Below, piece after piece: positions 51,813 through 60,835 of a stretch of DNA of 64,000 nt (position 1 is the first letter of the stretch; every line of letters begins with the position of its first letter). The notes below the pieces were generated by a model. That model was given only the letters and a program-made list of their open reading frames with translations, was not told the origin of the DNA and did no database searches. Made by a program: the position numbers and the translations under genes. This stretch comes from Burkholderia vietnamiensis LMG 10929 (GTDB lineage: Bacteria > Pseudomonadota > Gammaproteobacteria > Burkholderiales > Burkholderiaceae), in assembly GCF_000959445.1 (NCBI RefSeq), contig NZ_CP009631.1, forward strand, positions 1,922,001-1,986,000. Reading direction: 5' to 3'.

Positions 51813-52238
51813 CACGACGCGCGGCCGCCGATGCCGCGCGTTGAAGCCAAAACGAAAGGGTGCCTGTAAGGATCGAGCGGCGCTCCGACCTCGCGCGCTG
51901 CGGCTCGTCGTTGCATGCACAGCAGCATGCTTCCGGAAAAAAATGCGGCGGCGCGCGCCCTCCGGCACGCCAGGTGCCCGTTCAATACGAAAAATTACGC
52001 ATAAAAATCAGCGCTCTATCGGGCGAACGGAATTTCATGTTCTGTTGCGCTGCAAAAAATAATTAATCGCCTTATGCTGGTTAACCCGATAGCGCTTGAG
52101 CGGCATCAATCTTTGTTCTGATTCCGCTTTACATTTTGCCAACATTGTCGATCCACGAAATCTATCTATCGATTTGATTTCGTTCCTTCGTCGCGTCTGT
52201 TCCCGATGCAGCGCGCGACCCACCCAGGGCCTGTTGAC
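51813..52238. other. AT-rich intergenic region with inverted repeats
   Basis: A 426-bp gap before the NuoM-like gene. An 8-bp GC stem-loop (CGCGCGGC/GCCGCGCG, 51818-51840) follows the glycosyltransferase without a T run. A second, wide inverted repeat pairs AGCGCTCTATCGGG (52010-52023) with CCCGATAGCGCT (52085-52096) around a 61-base AT-rich loop. I see no gene here. The region probably holds the NuoM-like gene's promoter. Confidence 0.4.
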
Positions 52239-53768
52239 ATGCATGAGTTCCCCTTTCTGAGCCTGGCGATCTGGGCTCCGATCCTGTTCGGCGCGTGTTT
52301 GCTGCGCGCCGGTTCCGACGATCGCGTACATCGCATCAGAGTGATCGCGCTCGTCGGCGCCCTTGCCGGCCTGGCCGCGGTCGTGCCGCTCGTCGCCGGT
52401 TTCGACGCGCATTCGGCCGCGATGCAGTTCACCGAATCGCGCGACTGGCTGGCCGCTTTCCACGCCGGCTGGCGCGTGGGCATCGACGGTGCGTCGCTGT
52501 GGCTCGTCGTGTTGACGGCGTTCACGACGCCCGTCGTCGTGATCGCCTCGTGGGAGTCCGTCACGGTGCGCGTCGCGCAGTATTACGCGTCGTTCCTGAT
52601 CCTCTCCGGGCTGATGGTCGGCGTGTTCGTCGCGCAGGACGGGCTGCTGTTCTTCATCTTCTTCGAAGCGACGCTGATCCCGCTGTATCTGCTGATCGGC
52701 ACGTGGGGCAGCGAGCGTCGCGTCTACGCCGCGGTGAAGTTCTTCTTCATGTCGTTCGCCGGTTCGCTGTTGCTGCTGATGGCGATGCTGTACCTGTCGG
52801 CGAAGTCGCATACGTTCGACATGAACGCATGGCGCACGCTGCAGCTCGGCTTCACGCCGCAGCTGCTCGTGTTCCTCGGCTTCTTCGCCGCGTTCGCGGT
52901 CAAGGTGCCGATGTGGCCGGTTCACACGTGGCTGAGCGACGTCTACAAGGACGGCCCGACCGGCGCCGCGCTGATGCTCGCGATGCTCAAGCTCGGCGGC
53001 TACGGCTTCCTGCGCTTCGCGCTGCCGATCACGCCGGACGCGAGCCACTTCTTCGCGCCGGCCGTGATCGCGCTGTCGCTGTTCGCGATCGTCTACGCAA
53101 GCCTGATCGCGCTGGCGCAGACCGATCTCGGCAAGCTGCTCGCGTATTCGACGGTCGCGCACATGGGCATCGTCACGCTCGGGCTGTTCCTGTTCAACCG
53201 CATCGGCGTCGAAGGCGCGATCGTGCAGCTGGTGTCGTACGGCTTCGTCGCGGGCGCGATGCTGCTGTGCGTGAGCGTGCTGGTCGATCGCACGAAGCAG
53301 CGCGAGATCGCCGCGTACGGCGGCGTGGCCGGCGTGATGCCGCGCTTCGCGACCTTCTCGATGCTGTTCGCGATGGCGAACATCGGCCTGCCGGGCACCT
53401 CGGGCTTCGTCGGCGAGTTCATGGTCATCATGGGCGCGATCCGCATGAACTTCTGGATCGGCGCGATCGCGGCGCTGACGCTGATCCTCAGCGCGTCGTA
53501 CACGCTGTGGATGGTCAAGCGCGTGATCTTCGGCAAGGTCGCGAGCCCGCGCATCGCGAAGCTCGCCGACCTCGGCCGGCGCGAGGTCGTGCTGTTCGCG
53601 TCGCTCGCGCTGATCGTGCTGATGGTCGGCGTCGATCCGAAGCCGTTTACCGACGCGATCGACCCGACGGTCGGGCGGCTGATCGAAGACGCGAGCCATT
53701 CGAAGCTGCCTGCCGGCGACGACGCCGCGCCGGCACGACCCGCCTACATGGCCGCCGCGCACGGCTGA
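52239..53768 (+). CDS. orphan NuoM-like proton-translocating membrane protein
   Basis: A 509-residue protein with about 14 membrane segments from the NuoM/NuoL/Mrp-antiporter family. Residues needed for proton pumping are kept: Glu in FFIFFEATLIPLYLLIG, Lys in AFAVKVPMWPVHTWLSDVYK, and the discontinuous-helix region around YKDGPTGAALMLAMLKLGG. No other complex I gene is nearby, so it is not part of the nuo operon visible here; it precedes cyoABCD. It could be a paralogous pump or antiporter. The start is ATG 52239 (MHEFPF), or 52206 with 11 more residues; neither has a strong ribosome site. Confidence 0.83.
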   Translation: MHEFPFLSLAIWAPILFGACLLRAGSDDRVHRIRVIALVGALAGLAAVVPLVAGFDAHSAAMQFTESRDWLAAFHAGWRVGIDGASLWLVVLTAFTTPVVVIASWESVTVRVAQYYASFLILSGLMVGVFVAQDGLLFFIFFEATLIPLYLLIGTWGSERRVYAAVKFFFMSFAGSLLLLMAMLYLSAKSHTFDMNAWRTLQLGFTPQLLVFLGFFAAFAVKVPMWPVHTWLSDVYKDGPTGAALMLAMLKLGGYGFLRFALPITPDASHFFAPAVIALSLFAIVYASLIALAQTDLGKLLAYSTVAHMGIVTLGLFLFNRIGVEGAIVQLVSYGFVAGAMLLCVSVLVDRTKQREIAAYGGVAGVMPRFATFSMLFAMANIGLPGTSGFVGEFMVIMGAIRMNFWIGAIAALTLILSASYTLWMVKRVIFGKVASPRIAKLADLGRREVVLFASLALIVLMVGVDPKPFTDAIDPTVGRLIEDASHSKLPAGDDAAPARPAYMAAAHG

Positions 53769-53928
53769 CCGGAGGAGGCCGCGCGCAGCGGCCGCCTCGT
53801 CAGACGAATGCGATGGTTGCGCGCACATCCAGTGGCGCGGCGCTTGTCGCGCCGGCTTCCGGCACGCGGCCGGCTGCGTGAAATTGCCCCGCGACAATGT
53901 GTCTCACATCGGATTTTGCAATGATGAT

Positions 53929-53942
53929 TTGTCGTACATCAA
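53929..53942. promoter_or_regulatory. FNR/ANR-like box upstream of cyoA
   Basis: TTGTC-GTAC-ATCAA matches the FNR/ANR consensus TTGAT-N4-ATCAA at 8 of 10 positions. It lies 25 bp before a possible -10 TATGAT (53968-53973), so its centre would be about 42-45 bp before the transcript start. In other proteobacteria FNR or ANR represses cyo without oxygen. This is inferred from sequence only. Confidence 0.4.
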
Positions 53943-54043
53943 GGTTTTTGCTTGCGTCCGGGCGACGTATGATGCGGCCACTTTCGTGGATCGAATGCGC
54001 ATCGGGCATACGCAAACGGTTTCAATGACTCTCGGGCTGTGTG

Positions 54044-54931
54044 ATGAAAAGAAGAGCTTCAAGAGGCTGGGCGGCGCTGATGTCAATCGGCGCGGCACTG
54101 AGCCTGTCAGGCTGTAATTTTGACGTACTTAATCCGAAAGGAAGCGTCGGCGCTGCCGAAAAGGCGCTGATCGCGACGTCGACATGGGCGATGCTGATCG
54201 TCGTCGTGCCGGTGATCCTGCTCACGCTGTACTTCGCGTGGCGTTATCGCGCGTCGAACCGCAACGCGACCTATGCGCCGCACTGGTCGCACTCGACCGC
54301 GATCGAAGTCGTGATCTGGACGGTCCCGACGCTGATCATCCTGTTCCTCGGCGTGCTCACGTGGAAGACCACGCACGAGCTCGATCCTTACAAGCCGCTC
54401 GAATCGGCGGTCAAGCCGATCGACGTCGAAGTCGTCGCGCTCGACTGGAAGTGGCTGTTCATCTATCCGGAGCTCGGCATCGCGTCGGTGAACCAGCTGG
54501 CGATTCCGGTCGGCACGCCGGTGAACTTCCGCATCACGTCGGACTCGGTGATGAATTCGTTCTTCATCCCGCAGCTCGGCGGCCAGGTGTACGCGATGGC
54601 CGGCATGCAGACGCGCCTGCATCTGATCGCCGACGAAGCCGGCGACTACGCGGGCACGTCGGCCAACTTCAGCGGCCGCGGCTTCTCCGACATGAAGTTC
54701 CGCACGCTCGCCGAGCCGCGCGAGCAGTTCGACGCGTGGGTGCAGAAGGTGAAGGCTTCGCCCGACCGGCTCGACGCCACCGTGTACGGCACGGTCGCGC
54801 AGCCGAGCGAGAAGGCGCCGGTGCGCTACTTCTCGTCGGTCGATCCGAAGCTGTTCCACAACATCATCGCGAAATACAACGATGGCCACGTCCTCGACCT
54901 GAAGGACGCCGCCTGCGGCACGAAGGGGTAA
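54044..54931 (+). CDS. cyoA: cytochrome bo3 ubiquinol oxidase subunit II
   Basis: A 295-residue subunit anchored by two membrane helices (WAMLIVVVPVILLTLYFAW and AIEVVIWTVPTLIILFLGVL) with a periplasmic cupredoxin domain. The signal has lipobox LSGC (Cys24), typical of CyoA. The CuA ligands of cytochrome c oxidases are absent, as expected for a quinol oxidase. The ATG at 54044 is preferred over the GTG at 54041. First gene of cyoABCD; cyoB follows after 3 bp. Confidence 0.95.
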   Translation: MKRRASRGWAALMSIGAALSLSGCNFDVLNPKGSVGAAEKALIATSTWAMLIVVVPVILLTLYFAWRYRASNRNATYAPHWSHSTAIEVVIWTVPTLIILFLGVLTWKTTHELDPYKPLESAVKPIDVEVVALDWKWLFIYPELGIASVNQLAIPVGTPVNFRITSDSVMNSFFIPQLGGQVYAMAGMQTRLHLIADEAGDYAGTSANFSGRGFSDMKFRTLAEPREQFDAWVQKVKASPDRLDATVYGTVAQPSEKAPVRYFSSVDPKLFHNIIAKYNDGHVLDLKDAACGTKG

Positions 54932-54934
54932 CGC

Positions 54935-56938
54935 ATGTTCGGCAAACTCACACTATCGGCGATCCCGTTCGATCAGCCCATCATCATGGGAGCCGGCGGC
55001 TTCATGGGGCTCGTCGTGCTGGGCATTCTCGCCGGCCTCACGATCACCGGCCGCTGGAAGTGGCTGTGGACGGAATGGTTGACGACGGTCGACCACAAGC
55101 GACTCGGCGTGATGTACATCATCGTCGCGCTGATCATGCTGCTGCGCGGCTTCGCCGACGCGATCATGATGCGCCTGCAGCTCGCGCTCGCGTACAACTC
55201 GCCCGGCTACCTGCCGCCGCATCACTATGACCAGGTCTTCACCGCCCACGGCGTGATCATGATCTTCTTCATGGCGATGGTGTTCATGGTCGGTCTGATG
55301 AACCTGATCGTGCCGCTGCAGATCGGCGCGCGCGACGTCGCGTTCCCGTTCATCAACTCGCTGTCGTTCTGGATGACGGCGGTCAGCGCGATCCTGATCA
55401 ACGTGTCGCTCGTGATCGGCGAATTCGCGCAGACGGGCTGGCTCGCGTATCCGCCGTTGTCGGAGCTGCAGTTCAGTCCGGGGGTAGGGGTCGACTACTA
55501 CCTGTGGGCGCTGCAGATCTCGGGCGTCGGCACGCTGCTGACCGGCGTGAACTTCTTCGTGACGATCCTGAAGATGCGCGCACCGGGCATGTCGCTGATG
55601 AAGATGCCGGTGTTCACGTGGACGGCGCTCTGCACCAACGTGCTGATCATGGCGTCGTTCCCGATCCTGACCGCGACGCTCGCGCTGCTCGGCCTCGACC
55701 GTTACCTCGGCATGCACTTCTTCACGAACGAAGCCGGCGGCAACGCGATGCTGTACCTGAACCTGATCTGGGCGTGGGGCCATCCGGAGGTGTACATCCT
55801 GATCCTGCCCGCGTTCGGCATCTTCTCGGAAGTCATCGCGACGTTCTCGAAGAAGCCGCTGTTCGGCTACAAGACGATGGTCTACGCGTCGTGCGCGATC
55901 ATGGTGCTGTCGTTCCTCGTGTGGCTGCATCACTTCTTCACGATGGGTTCCGGTGCGAACGTGAACGCGTTCTTCGGGATCATGACGATGATCATCGCGA
56001 TCCCGACCGGCGTGAAGGTGTTCAACTGGCTGTTCACGATGTATCGCGGCCGGATCGAATTCACGACGCCGGTGCTGTGGACGATCGGCTTCATGGTGAC
56101 GTTCACGCTCGGCGGGATGACCGGTGTGATGATGGCGATCCCGGGCGCCGACTTCGTGCTGCACAACAGCCTGTTCCTGATCGCGCACTTCCATAACGTG
56201 ATCATCGGCGGCGTGGTGTTCGGCTATCTCGCGGGCTTCAACTACTGGTTCCCGAAGGCGTTCGGCTTCAAGCTGAACGAGAAGCTCGGCAAGGCGGCGT
56301 TCTGGTTCTGGCAGATCGGCTTCTACGTCGCGTTCGTGCCGCTGTACGTGCTCGGCTTCATGGGCATGACGCGTCGTCTGAACCACTACGACAACCCGGC
56401 ATGGCATCCGTGGCTGCTGGTCGCCGCGTTCGGCGCCGTGCTGATCGCGATCGGCATCGCGTGCCAGCTGCTGCAGCTCGTCGTCAGTATCCGCAACCGC
56501 AACCTGCCGGCCTATCGCGACACGACGGGCGACCCGTGGGGCGGCCGTACGCTGGAATGGGCGACCTCGTCGCCGCCGGCCGACTACAACTTCGCGGTGC
56601 TTCCGCAGGTGCGCACGCTCGACGCGTATGCCGACATGAAGGCGCGCGGCGACGCCCGGCCGAACCCGGCAGCGATCCGCGACATCCACATGCCGTCGAA
56701 TACCTGCGCGGGCCTGGTGATCGCGATCTTCAGCCTGGTGCTCGGTTTCGCGCTGGTGTGGCACATCTGGTGGATGGCGATCGGCGGGCTGATCGGGATC
56801 GTCGCGACGCTGGTGATCTACAGCTCGCGCAATAACGACGGCTACTACATCCCGGCATCGAAGGTGCGCAAGATCGAAGAGAAGCAACCGGCGGCGCGCG
56901 TGTCGACGCGTGTCGACGTGGAACTGGAGGCCAACTGA
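54935..56938 (+). CDS. cyoB: cytochrome bo3 ubiquinol oxidase subunit I
   Basis: A 667-residue catalytic subunit with about 15 membrane helices. It binds haem b, haem o3 and CuB and pumps protons while reducing oxygen with ubiquinol. WGHPEVYI contains the CuB His and its cross-linked Tyr, WLHHFFTMG the other two CuB His, and [10 protein letters not shown] the two haem His ligands. Length equals E. coli CyoB (663). Its stop overlaps the cyoC start by one base. Confidence 0.98.
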   Translation: MFGKLTLSAIPFDQPIIMGAGGFMGLVVLGILAGLTITGRWKWLWTEWLTTVDHKRLGVMYIIVALIMLLRGFADAIMMRLQLALAYNSPGYLPPHHYDQVFTAHGVIMIFFMAMVFMVGLMNLIVPLQIGARDVAFPFINSLSFWMTAVSAILINVSLVIGEFAQTGWLAYPPLSELQFSPGVGVDYYLWALQISGVGTLLTGVNFFVTILKMRAPGMSLMKMPVFTWTALCTNVLIMASFPILTATLALLGLDRYLGMHFFTNEAGGNAMLYLNLIWAWGHPEVYILILPAFGIFSEVIATFSKKPLFGYKTMVYASCAIMVLSFLVWLHHFFTMGSGANVNAFFGIMTMIIAIPTGVKVFNWLFTMYRGRIEFTTPVLWTIGFMVTFTLGGMTGVMMAIPGADFVLHNSLFLIAHFHNVIIGGVVFGYLAGFNYWFPKAFGFKLNEKLGKAAFWFWQIGFYVAFVPLYVLGFMGMTRRLNHYDNPAWHPWLLVAAFGAVLIAIGIACQLLQLVVSIRNRNLPAYRDTTGDPWGGRTLEWATSSPPADYNFAVLPQVRTLDAYADMKARGDARPNPAAIRDIHMPSNTCAGLVIAIFSLVLGFALVWHIWWMAIGGLIGIVATLVIYSSRNNDGYYIPASKVRKIEEKQPAARVSTRVDVELEAN

Positions 56939-57546
56939 TGCTGCAGAAAACCTTGAGCGCAACCTTGCTCGAGCACGACGACCATCCGCCGTCGCACTCG
57001 GTGTTCGGCTTCTGGCTGTACCTGATGACGGACTGCGTTATCTTCGCGGCGCTGTTCGCGACCTTCGCGGTGCTGGGCAACCAGACCGCGGGCGGTCCGA
57101 CCGCGAAGGACCTGTTCGACATCCCGGGCGTCGCGGTGGAAACCGCCGCGCTGCTGCTGTCGAGCATCACGTACGGCTTCGCGATGCTGGCCGGCTACAA
57201 GCAGCGGCGCGGTGCGCTGCTCGGGTGGCTCGCGGTCACGTTCGTGCTCGGCGCCGCGTTTCTCGCGATGGAGCTGCGCGAGTTCTCGCACCTGATCGCG
57301 GACGGCGCGGGCCCGCAGCGTAGCGCGTTCCTGTCGGCGTTCTTCACGCTGGTCGGCACGCACGGGCTGCACGTAACCGCCGGCCTGTTGTGGATGATCG
57401 TGCTGGCCGGACAGATCGTGCTGCGCGGCGGCGATCTGACCGATCGCGATCTGCGGCGCCTGACGTGCCTGAGCCTCTTCTGGCACTTCCTGGACATCGT
57501 CTGGATCTGCGTGTTTTCCTTTGTCTATCTCGCGAGCGTGATCTAA
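56938..57546 (+). CDS. cyoC: cytochrome bo3 ubiquinol oxidase subunit III
   Basis: A 202-residue membrane protein with five helices, the COX3-like subunit of the bo3 oxidase. [20 protein letters not shown] is the conserved first helix and [16 protein letters not shown] and [20 protein letters not shown] are later ones. Length matches E. coli CyoC (204). The ATG overlaps the cyoB stop (TGATG), a coupled operon. Confidence 0.96.
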   Translation: MLQKTLSATLLEHDDHPPSHSVFGFWLYLMTDCVIFAALFATFAVLGNQTAGGPTAKDLFDIPGVAVETAALLLSSITYGFAMLAGYKQRRGALLGWLAVTFVLGAAFLAMELREFSHLIADGAGPQRSAFLSAFFTLVGTHGLHVTAGLLWMIVLAGQIVLRGGDLTDRDLRRLTCLSLFWHFLDIVWICVFSFVYLASVI

Positions 57547-57879
57547 ATGGCTCATTCGCATTCGTCTCAAATGGAAGAAGGGCACGGCAGCGTTGGCGGC
57601 TATTTCGCCGGTTTCATCCTGTCGGTGCTGCTGACGGCCGCGTCGTTCGGCCTCGTGTTGGGCGGCGTGCTGTCGCCGCATGCGTCGCTGATCGCGCTGG
57701 CCGCGCTCGCGTTCGTGCAGATCGTCGTGCACCTCGTGTACTTCCTGCACATGAACGGCTCGTCGGGCCAGCGCTGGAACGTGATGGCGTTCAGCTATAC
57801 GGTGCTGACCGCGGCGATCCTGATCGTCGGCACGTTGTGGGTGATGCACAACGTCAGCATGAACATGATGTCGCGTTGA
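57547..57879 (+). CDS. cyoD: cytochrome bo3 ubiquinol oxidase subunit IV
   Basis: A 110-residue membrane protein with three helices (YFAGFILSVLLTAASFGLVL, then ASLIALAALAFVQIVVHLVY and VLTAAILIVGTLWVMHNVSM). It helps assembly of the bo3 oxidase. Starts directly after the cyoC stop. cyoE (haem O synthase) is not in the window. Confidence 0.95.
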   Translation: MAHSHSSQMEEGHGSVGGYFAGFILSVLLTAASFGLVLGGVLSPHASLIALAALAFVQIVVHLVYFLHMNGSSGQRWNVMAFSYTVLTAAILIVGTLWVMHNVSMNMMSR

Positions 57880-57931
57880 GCGACGGCGCGCCGCAGCGGA
57901 TCTGCTGCGGCGCGCATCTCATGTAAGGAAG

Positions 57932-57957
57932 GGCGGCACGCGAGTGCCGCCTTTTTT
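57932..57957 (+). terminator. rho-independent terminator of cyoABCD
   Basis: GGCGGCAC and GTGCCGCC form an 8-bp stem around the GNRA tetraloop GCGA, followed by six T, 53 bp after the cyoD stop. Confidence 0.92.
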
Positions 57958-58208
57958 CGTTCGGCGCGTGCAGTTCGCGCGGAACTCGGCGGCGAGGCGG
58001 CGCTTCGCGTTGTCCAGGCCCGCCGGGGAGTAGGGGCTCGCGTATGCGGGCCAGCCGGCCGGCGCAAATACTGGCGTCAATTGTTACGAGACGTTAGCTC
58101 GCATGTGCGGCTGCGATGCCGCGAATCAGTTCTTACAAAGTGGAAATATGCGGTGAGGCGGCTTGTCGCTATAGTCGAATCACACATCACACGACTCGAA
58201 GAGGATCC
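57958..58208. other. intergenic region after cyo terminator
   Basis: The rest of the 329-bp gap between cyoD and the next gene. TATAGT at 58170-58175 may be the -10 of the downstream gene; no matching -35 is clear. No gene or repeat is seen. Confidence 0.4.
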
Positions 58209-58565
58209 ATGAAGACTTTGCGTGTTGCCTCGCTCTTGACCGGTATGACGGCCTTGCTCGTGTCGGGCGCAGCAATGGCGGGAGTCAACGTCGGTATCAA
58301 CGTCGGCGTGCCGGCTCCCGTCTACGTCGCGCCGGCGCCGGTGTACGCGCCGCCTCCGCCGCCAGTCGTCTACCAGCCGGCACCGGTCTACGCACCGGCG
58401 CCCGTCTATGCGCCCGCGCCGGCCATCGTGATCGGCTGGCATGGCGACCGTTACTGGGATGGCCGCCGCTACTGGGGCCGCGACGAGTGGTATCGCCATC
58501 ATGGCCGCGGCTGGGATCGCGGGCATGGGCACTGGGACAACGGGCGCCACAACGGCTGGCGGTGA
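58209..58565 (+). CDS. secreted protein with Pro-Val-Tyr repeats, unknown function
   Basis: A 118-residue exported protein. Signal peptide TLRVASLLTGMTALLVSGAAMA with cleavage likely after AMA. Residues 33-72 form a proline/tyrosine repeat (APVYVAPAPVYAPPPPPVVY, then APVYAPAPVYAPAPA). The C-terminus is rich in Trp, Gly, Arg and His (GWHGDRYWDGRRYWGRDEWY). Similar small proteins are common in Burkholderia but have no known role. GAGGATCC before the ATG supports the start. Confidence 0.75.
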   Translation: MKTLRVASLLTGMTALLVSGAAMAGVNVGINVGVPAPVYVAPAPVYAPPPPPVVYQPAPVYAPAPVYAPAPAIVIGWHGDRYWDGRRYWGRDEWYRHHGRGWDRGHGHWDNGRHNGWR

Positions 58566-58899
58566 TTGGTTGAGGTGCGCCGAGTCGCTCGAGCGGCGCG
58601 AGCAGGTCGGGCGTCCGAGCACCGGAGCACCGACTGGCCGGGCACCCAAGCACCCGAACGTCGCGCTCCCAATGGCCGCGCGGCTGCGCGCCCCAAGCGC
58701 TCCAACGACACGCCCGCCCACCCGGCGAACCGCCCATCGGCACACCCGCCCACGGGCGGTTTTTCTTTGCCCGTGCGGACGTGCGCGCAGTTCCAGCCAA
58801 GCGTCGCTACGCCGCACGCAGGCCGCCATCTGGCTTGATGTCGACTTGAATGGGTAGAATCGACCCCGTTCCATCCCTCAATCGACCGACAGGGCCTCT
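58566..58899. other. intergenic region before yejA
   Basis: A 334-bp gap. The first 160 bp are GC-rich with no coding signal. A terminator lies at 58729-58765. TAGAAT at 58855-58860 with TTGATG 14 bases before may be the yejA promoter, but the spacing is short. Confidence 0.4.
58729..58765 (+). terminator. rho-independent terminator
   Basis: ACCGCCC (58729-58735) and GGGCGGT (58754-58760) form a stem followed by five T. An alternative inner stem, CCGCCC/GGGCGG at 58746-58759, has too small a loop. It ends transcription from the 58209 gene. Confidence 0.7.
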
Positions 58900-60783
58900 A
58901 TGACGAAGGGTTCGCGCCACGCTGCCGCCGCGTCCATCCGCTGCGGCGTCGCGCACGTGCTGCGCACGGCCGGCCGCAGCGCGGCCGTATGGGCAATACA
59001 GGCGGTGCTGGCCGCGACCGCCGCGCACGCCGCCTATGCGATCGCACAGTATGGCGAGCCGAAATATCCGCCGGGCTTCAAGCACTTCGACTATGTGAAC
59101 GCCGACGCGCCGAAGGGCGGCACGCTCGTGCTCGCGAACCCGAACCGGCTGACGTCGTTCGACAAGTTCAATCCGTTCACGATGCGCGGCAATTCGGCGC
59201 CCGGCATCGACATGCTGTTCGAAAGCCTCGCGACCGGCAGCATGGACGAGCCGTCGTCCGCGTACGGGCTGCTCGCCGACGACATCGACATCGCCGCCGA
59301 TCGCCGCTCGGTCACGTTCCACCTGAACCCGCGCGCGCGCTTCTCGAACGGCGATGCGGTCACAGCCGACGACGTCAAGTTCTCGTTCGACACGCTGAAG
59401 AGCAAGCAGGCCGCGCCGCAATTCGCCGCGTATTTCGCCGAGATCACGAAGGCGGTCGTGGTCGATCGCGCGACCGTGCGCTTCGAGTTTCGCAGCGCGA
59501 ATCGCGAGTTGCCGCTGATCGCCGGCGGCGTGCCGGTGTTCTCCCGCAAGTGGGGCTTGCGCGCCGACGGTTCGCGCATCCCGTTCGACCAGCTCGCGTT
59601 CGAGCAGCCGATCGGCAGCGGCCCGTATCTGATCGAGCGCTACGACAACGGCCGCACGATCACGTACCGGCGCAATCCCGCGTACTGGGGCGCCGACCTG
59701 CCGGTGCGGGTCGGCACCAACAACTTCGAGCACATCGTCTACAAGCTGTACGGCGACGGCGTCGCGCGGCTGGAGGCCTTCAAGGCCGGCGAGTACGACG
59801 TGCTCGTCGAATACATCGCACGCAACTGGGCGCGCCGCGACGTCGGCAAGCGCTTCGACAGCGGCGAGCTCGTCAAGCGCGAATTCCGCCAGCACAACGG
59901 CGCGGGGATGCAGGGCTTCTTCATGAACCTGCGCCGGCCGCTGTTTCGCGACGTGCGCGTGCGTGAGGCGCTCGACCTCGCGTTCGACTTCGAATGGCTG
60001 AACCGCCAGTTGTTCTACGGCGCATACACGCGGCTCGACAGCTATTTTGCCGACACCGACCTGCAGGCGACCGGCACGCCGGGCGCGGGCGAGCTGAAGC
60101 TGCTCGAGCCGCTGCGCGCGCAGCTCGACCCGGCCGTGTTCGGCCCGATGGTCACGCAGCCGAGCACCAACCCGCCCGGTTCGCTGCGCGCGAATCTGCT
60201 GAAGGCGCGCACGCTCCTCGCGCAAGCCGGCTGGACCTATCGCGACGGCGCGCTGCGCAATGCGCAGGGCGAGCCGTTCAGGTTCGAGATCCTCGACGAT
60301 TCGGGTGCCGCGATGGAAGGCATCGTGACCGCGTATCAGCGCAACCTCGCGAAGCTCGGCATCGACGCACGCTTTCGCACGGCCGACTACGCGCTGCTGC
60401 AAAAGCGGCTCGACGCGTTCGATTACGACATGACGACGGTGCGCCTGCCCGGCGTGCAGGTGCCGGGCGCCGAACAGTATTCGCGCTACGCGAGCAAGTT
60501 CGCCGACGAACCGGGCTCCGACAACCTGATCGGGCTGAAGTCGCCGGCCGTCGACGCATTGCTGCATGCGCTCGGCACCGCGCAGACACGCGACGAGCTG
60601 CTCGACGCGACTCACGCGCTCGACCGCGTGCTGATGCACGGCTATTACGCGGTGCCGCAGTGGTACAGCACCACCCACCGCATCGCGTACAAGCGCTCGC
60701 TCGGCTACCCGCAGACGCTGCCGCTGTACTATTCCGCCGAGGGCTGGGTCGTGTCGACGTGGTGGGCGAAGCCCGACCACTGA
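58900..60783 (+). CDS. yejA: periplasmic peptide-binding protein YejA-like
   Basis: A 627-residue family 5 solute-binding protein of a peptide ABC transporter. A signal peptide covers about 47 residues (AIQAVLAATAAHA before AYAIAQYGEPKYPPGF). Typical segments are DADAPKGGTL-like NADAPKGGTLVLANPNRL, YRRNPAYWGADLPV and RVREALDLAFDFEWLN. In E. coli YejABEF takes up peptides including microcin C. It is the first gene of yejABEF here; length is close to E. coli YejA (604). Confidence 0.93.
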   Translation: MTKGSRHAAAASIRCGVAHVLRTAGRSAAVWAIQAVLAATAAHAAYAIAQYGEPKYPPGFKHFDYVNADAPKGGTLVLANPNRLTSFDKFNPFTMRGNSAPGIDMLFESLATGSMDEPSSAYGLLADDIDIAADRRSVTFHLNPRARFSNGDAVTADDVKFSFDTLKSKQAAPQFAAYFAEITKAVVVDRATVRFEFRSANRELPLIAGGVPVFSRKWGLRADGSRIPFDQLAFEQPIGSGPYLIERYDNGRTITYRRNPAYWGADLPVRVGTNNFEHIVYKLYGDGVARLEAFKAGEYDVLVEYIARNWARRDVGKRFDSGELVKREFRQHNGAGMQGFFMNLRRPLFRDVRVREALDLAFDFEWLNRQLFYGAYTRLDSYFADTDLQATGTPGAGELKLLEPLRAQLDPAVFGPMVTQPSTNPPGSLRANLLKARTLLAQAGWTYRDGALRNAQGEPFRFEILDDSGAAMEGIVTAYQRNLAKLGIDARFRTADYALLQKRLDAFDYDMTTVRLPGVQVPGAEQYSRYASKFADEPGSDNLIGLKSPAVDALLHALGTAQTRDELLDATHALDRVLMHGYYAVPQWYSTTHRIAYKRSLGYPQTLPLYYSAEGWVVSTWWAKPDH

Positions 60784-60835
60784 AGCCTGCCTGCCGTTCG
60801 TTCAACCCAGCCTATCGATCACGAGTCGCCGCCCT

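Noticed and set aside
54953..56962. Long open frame antisense to cyoB
   Set aside because: The His/Arg/Gln-rich translation is the mirror of a membrane protein's codon pattern and has no family features.
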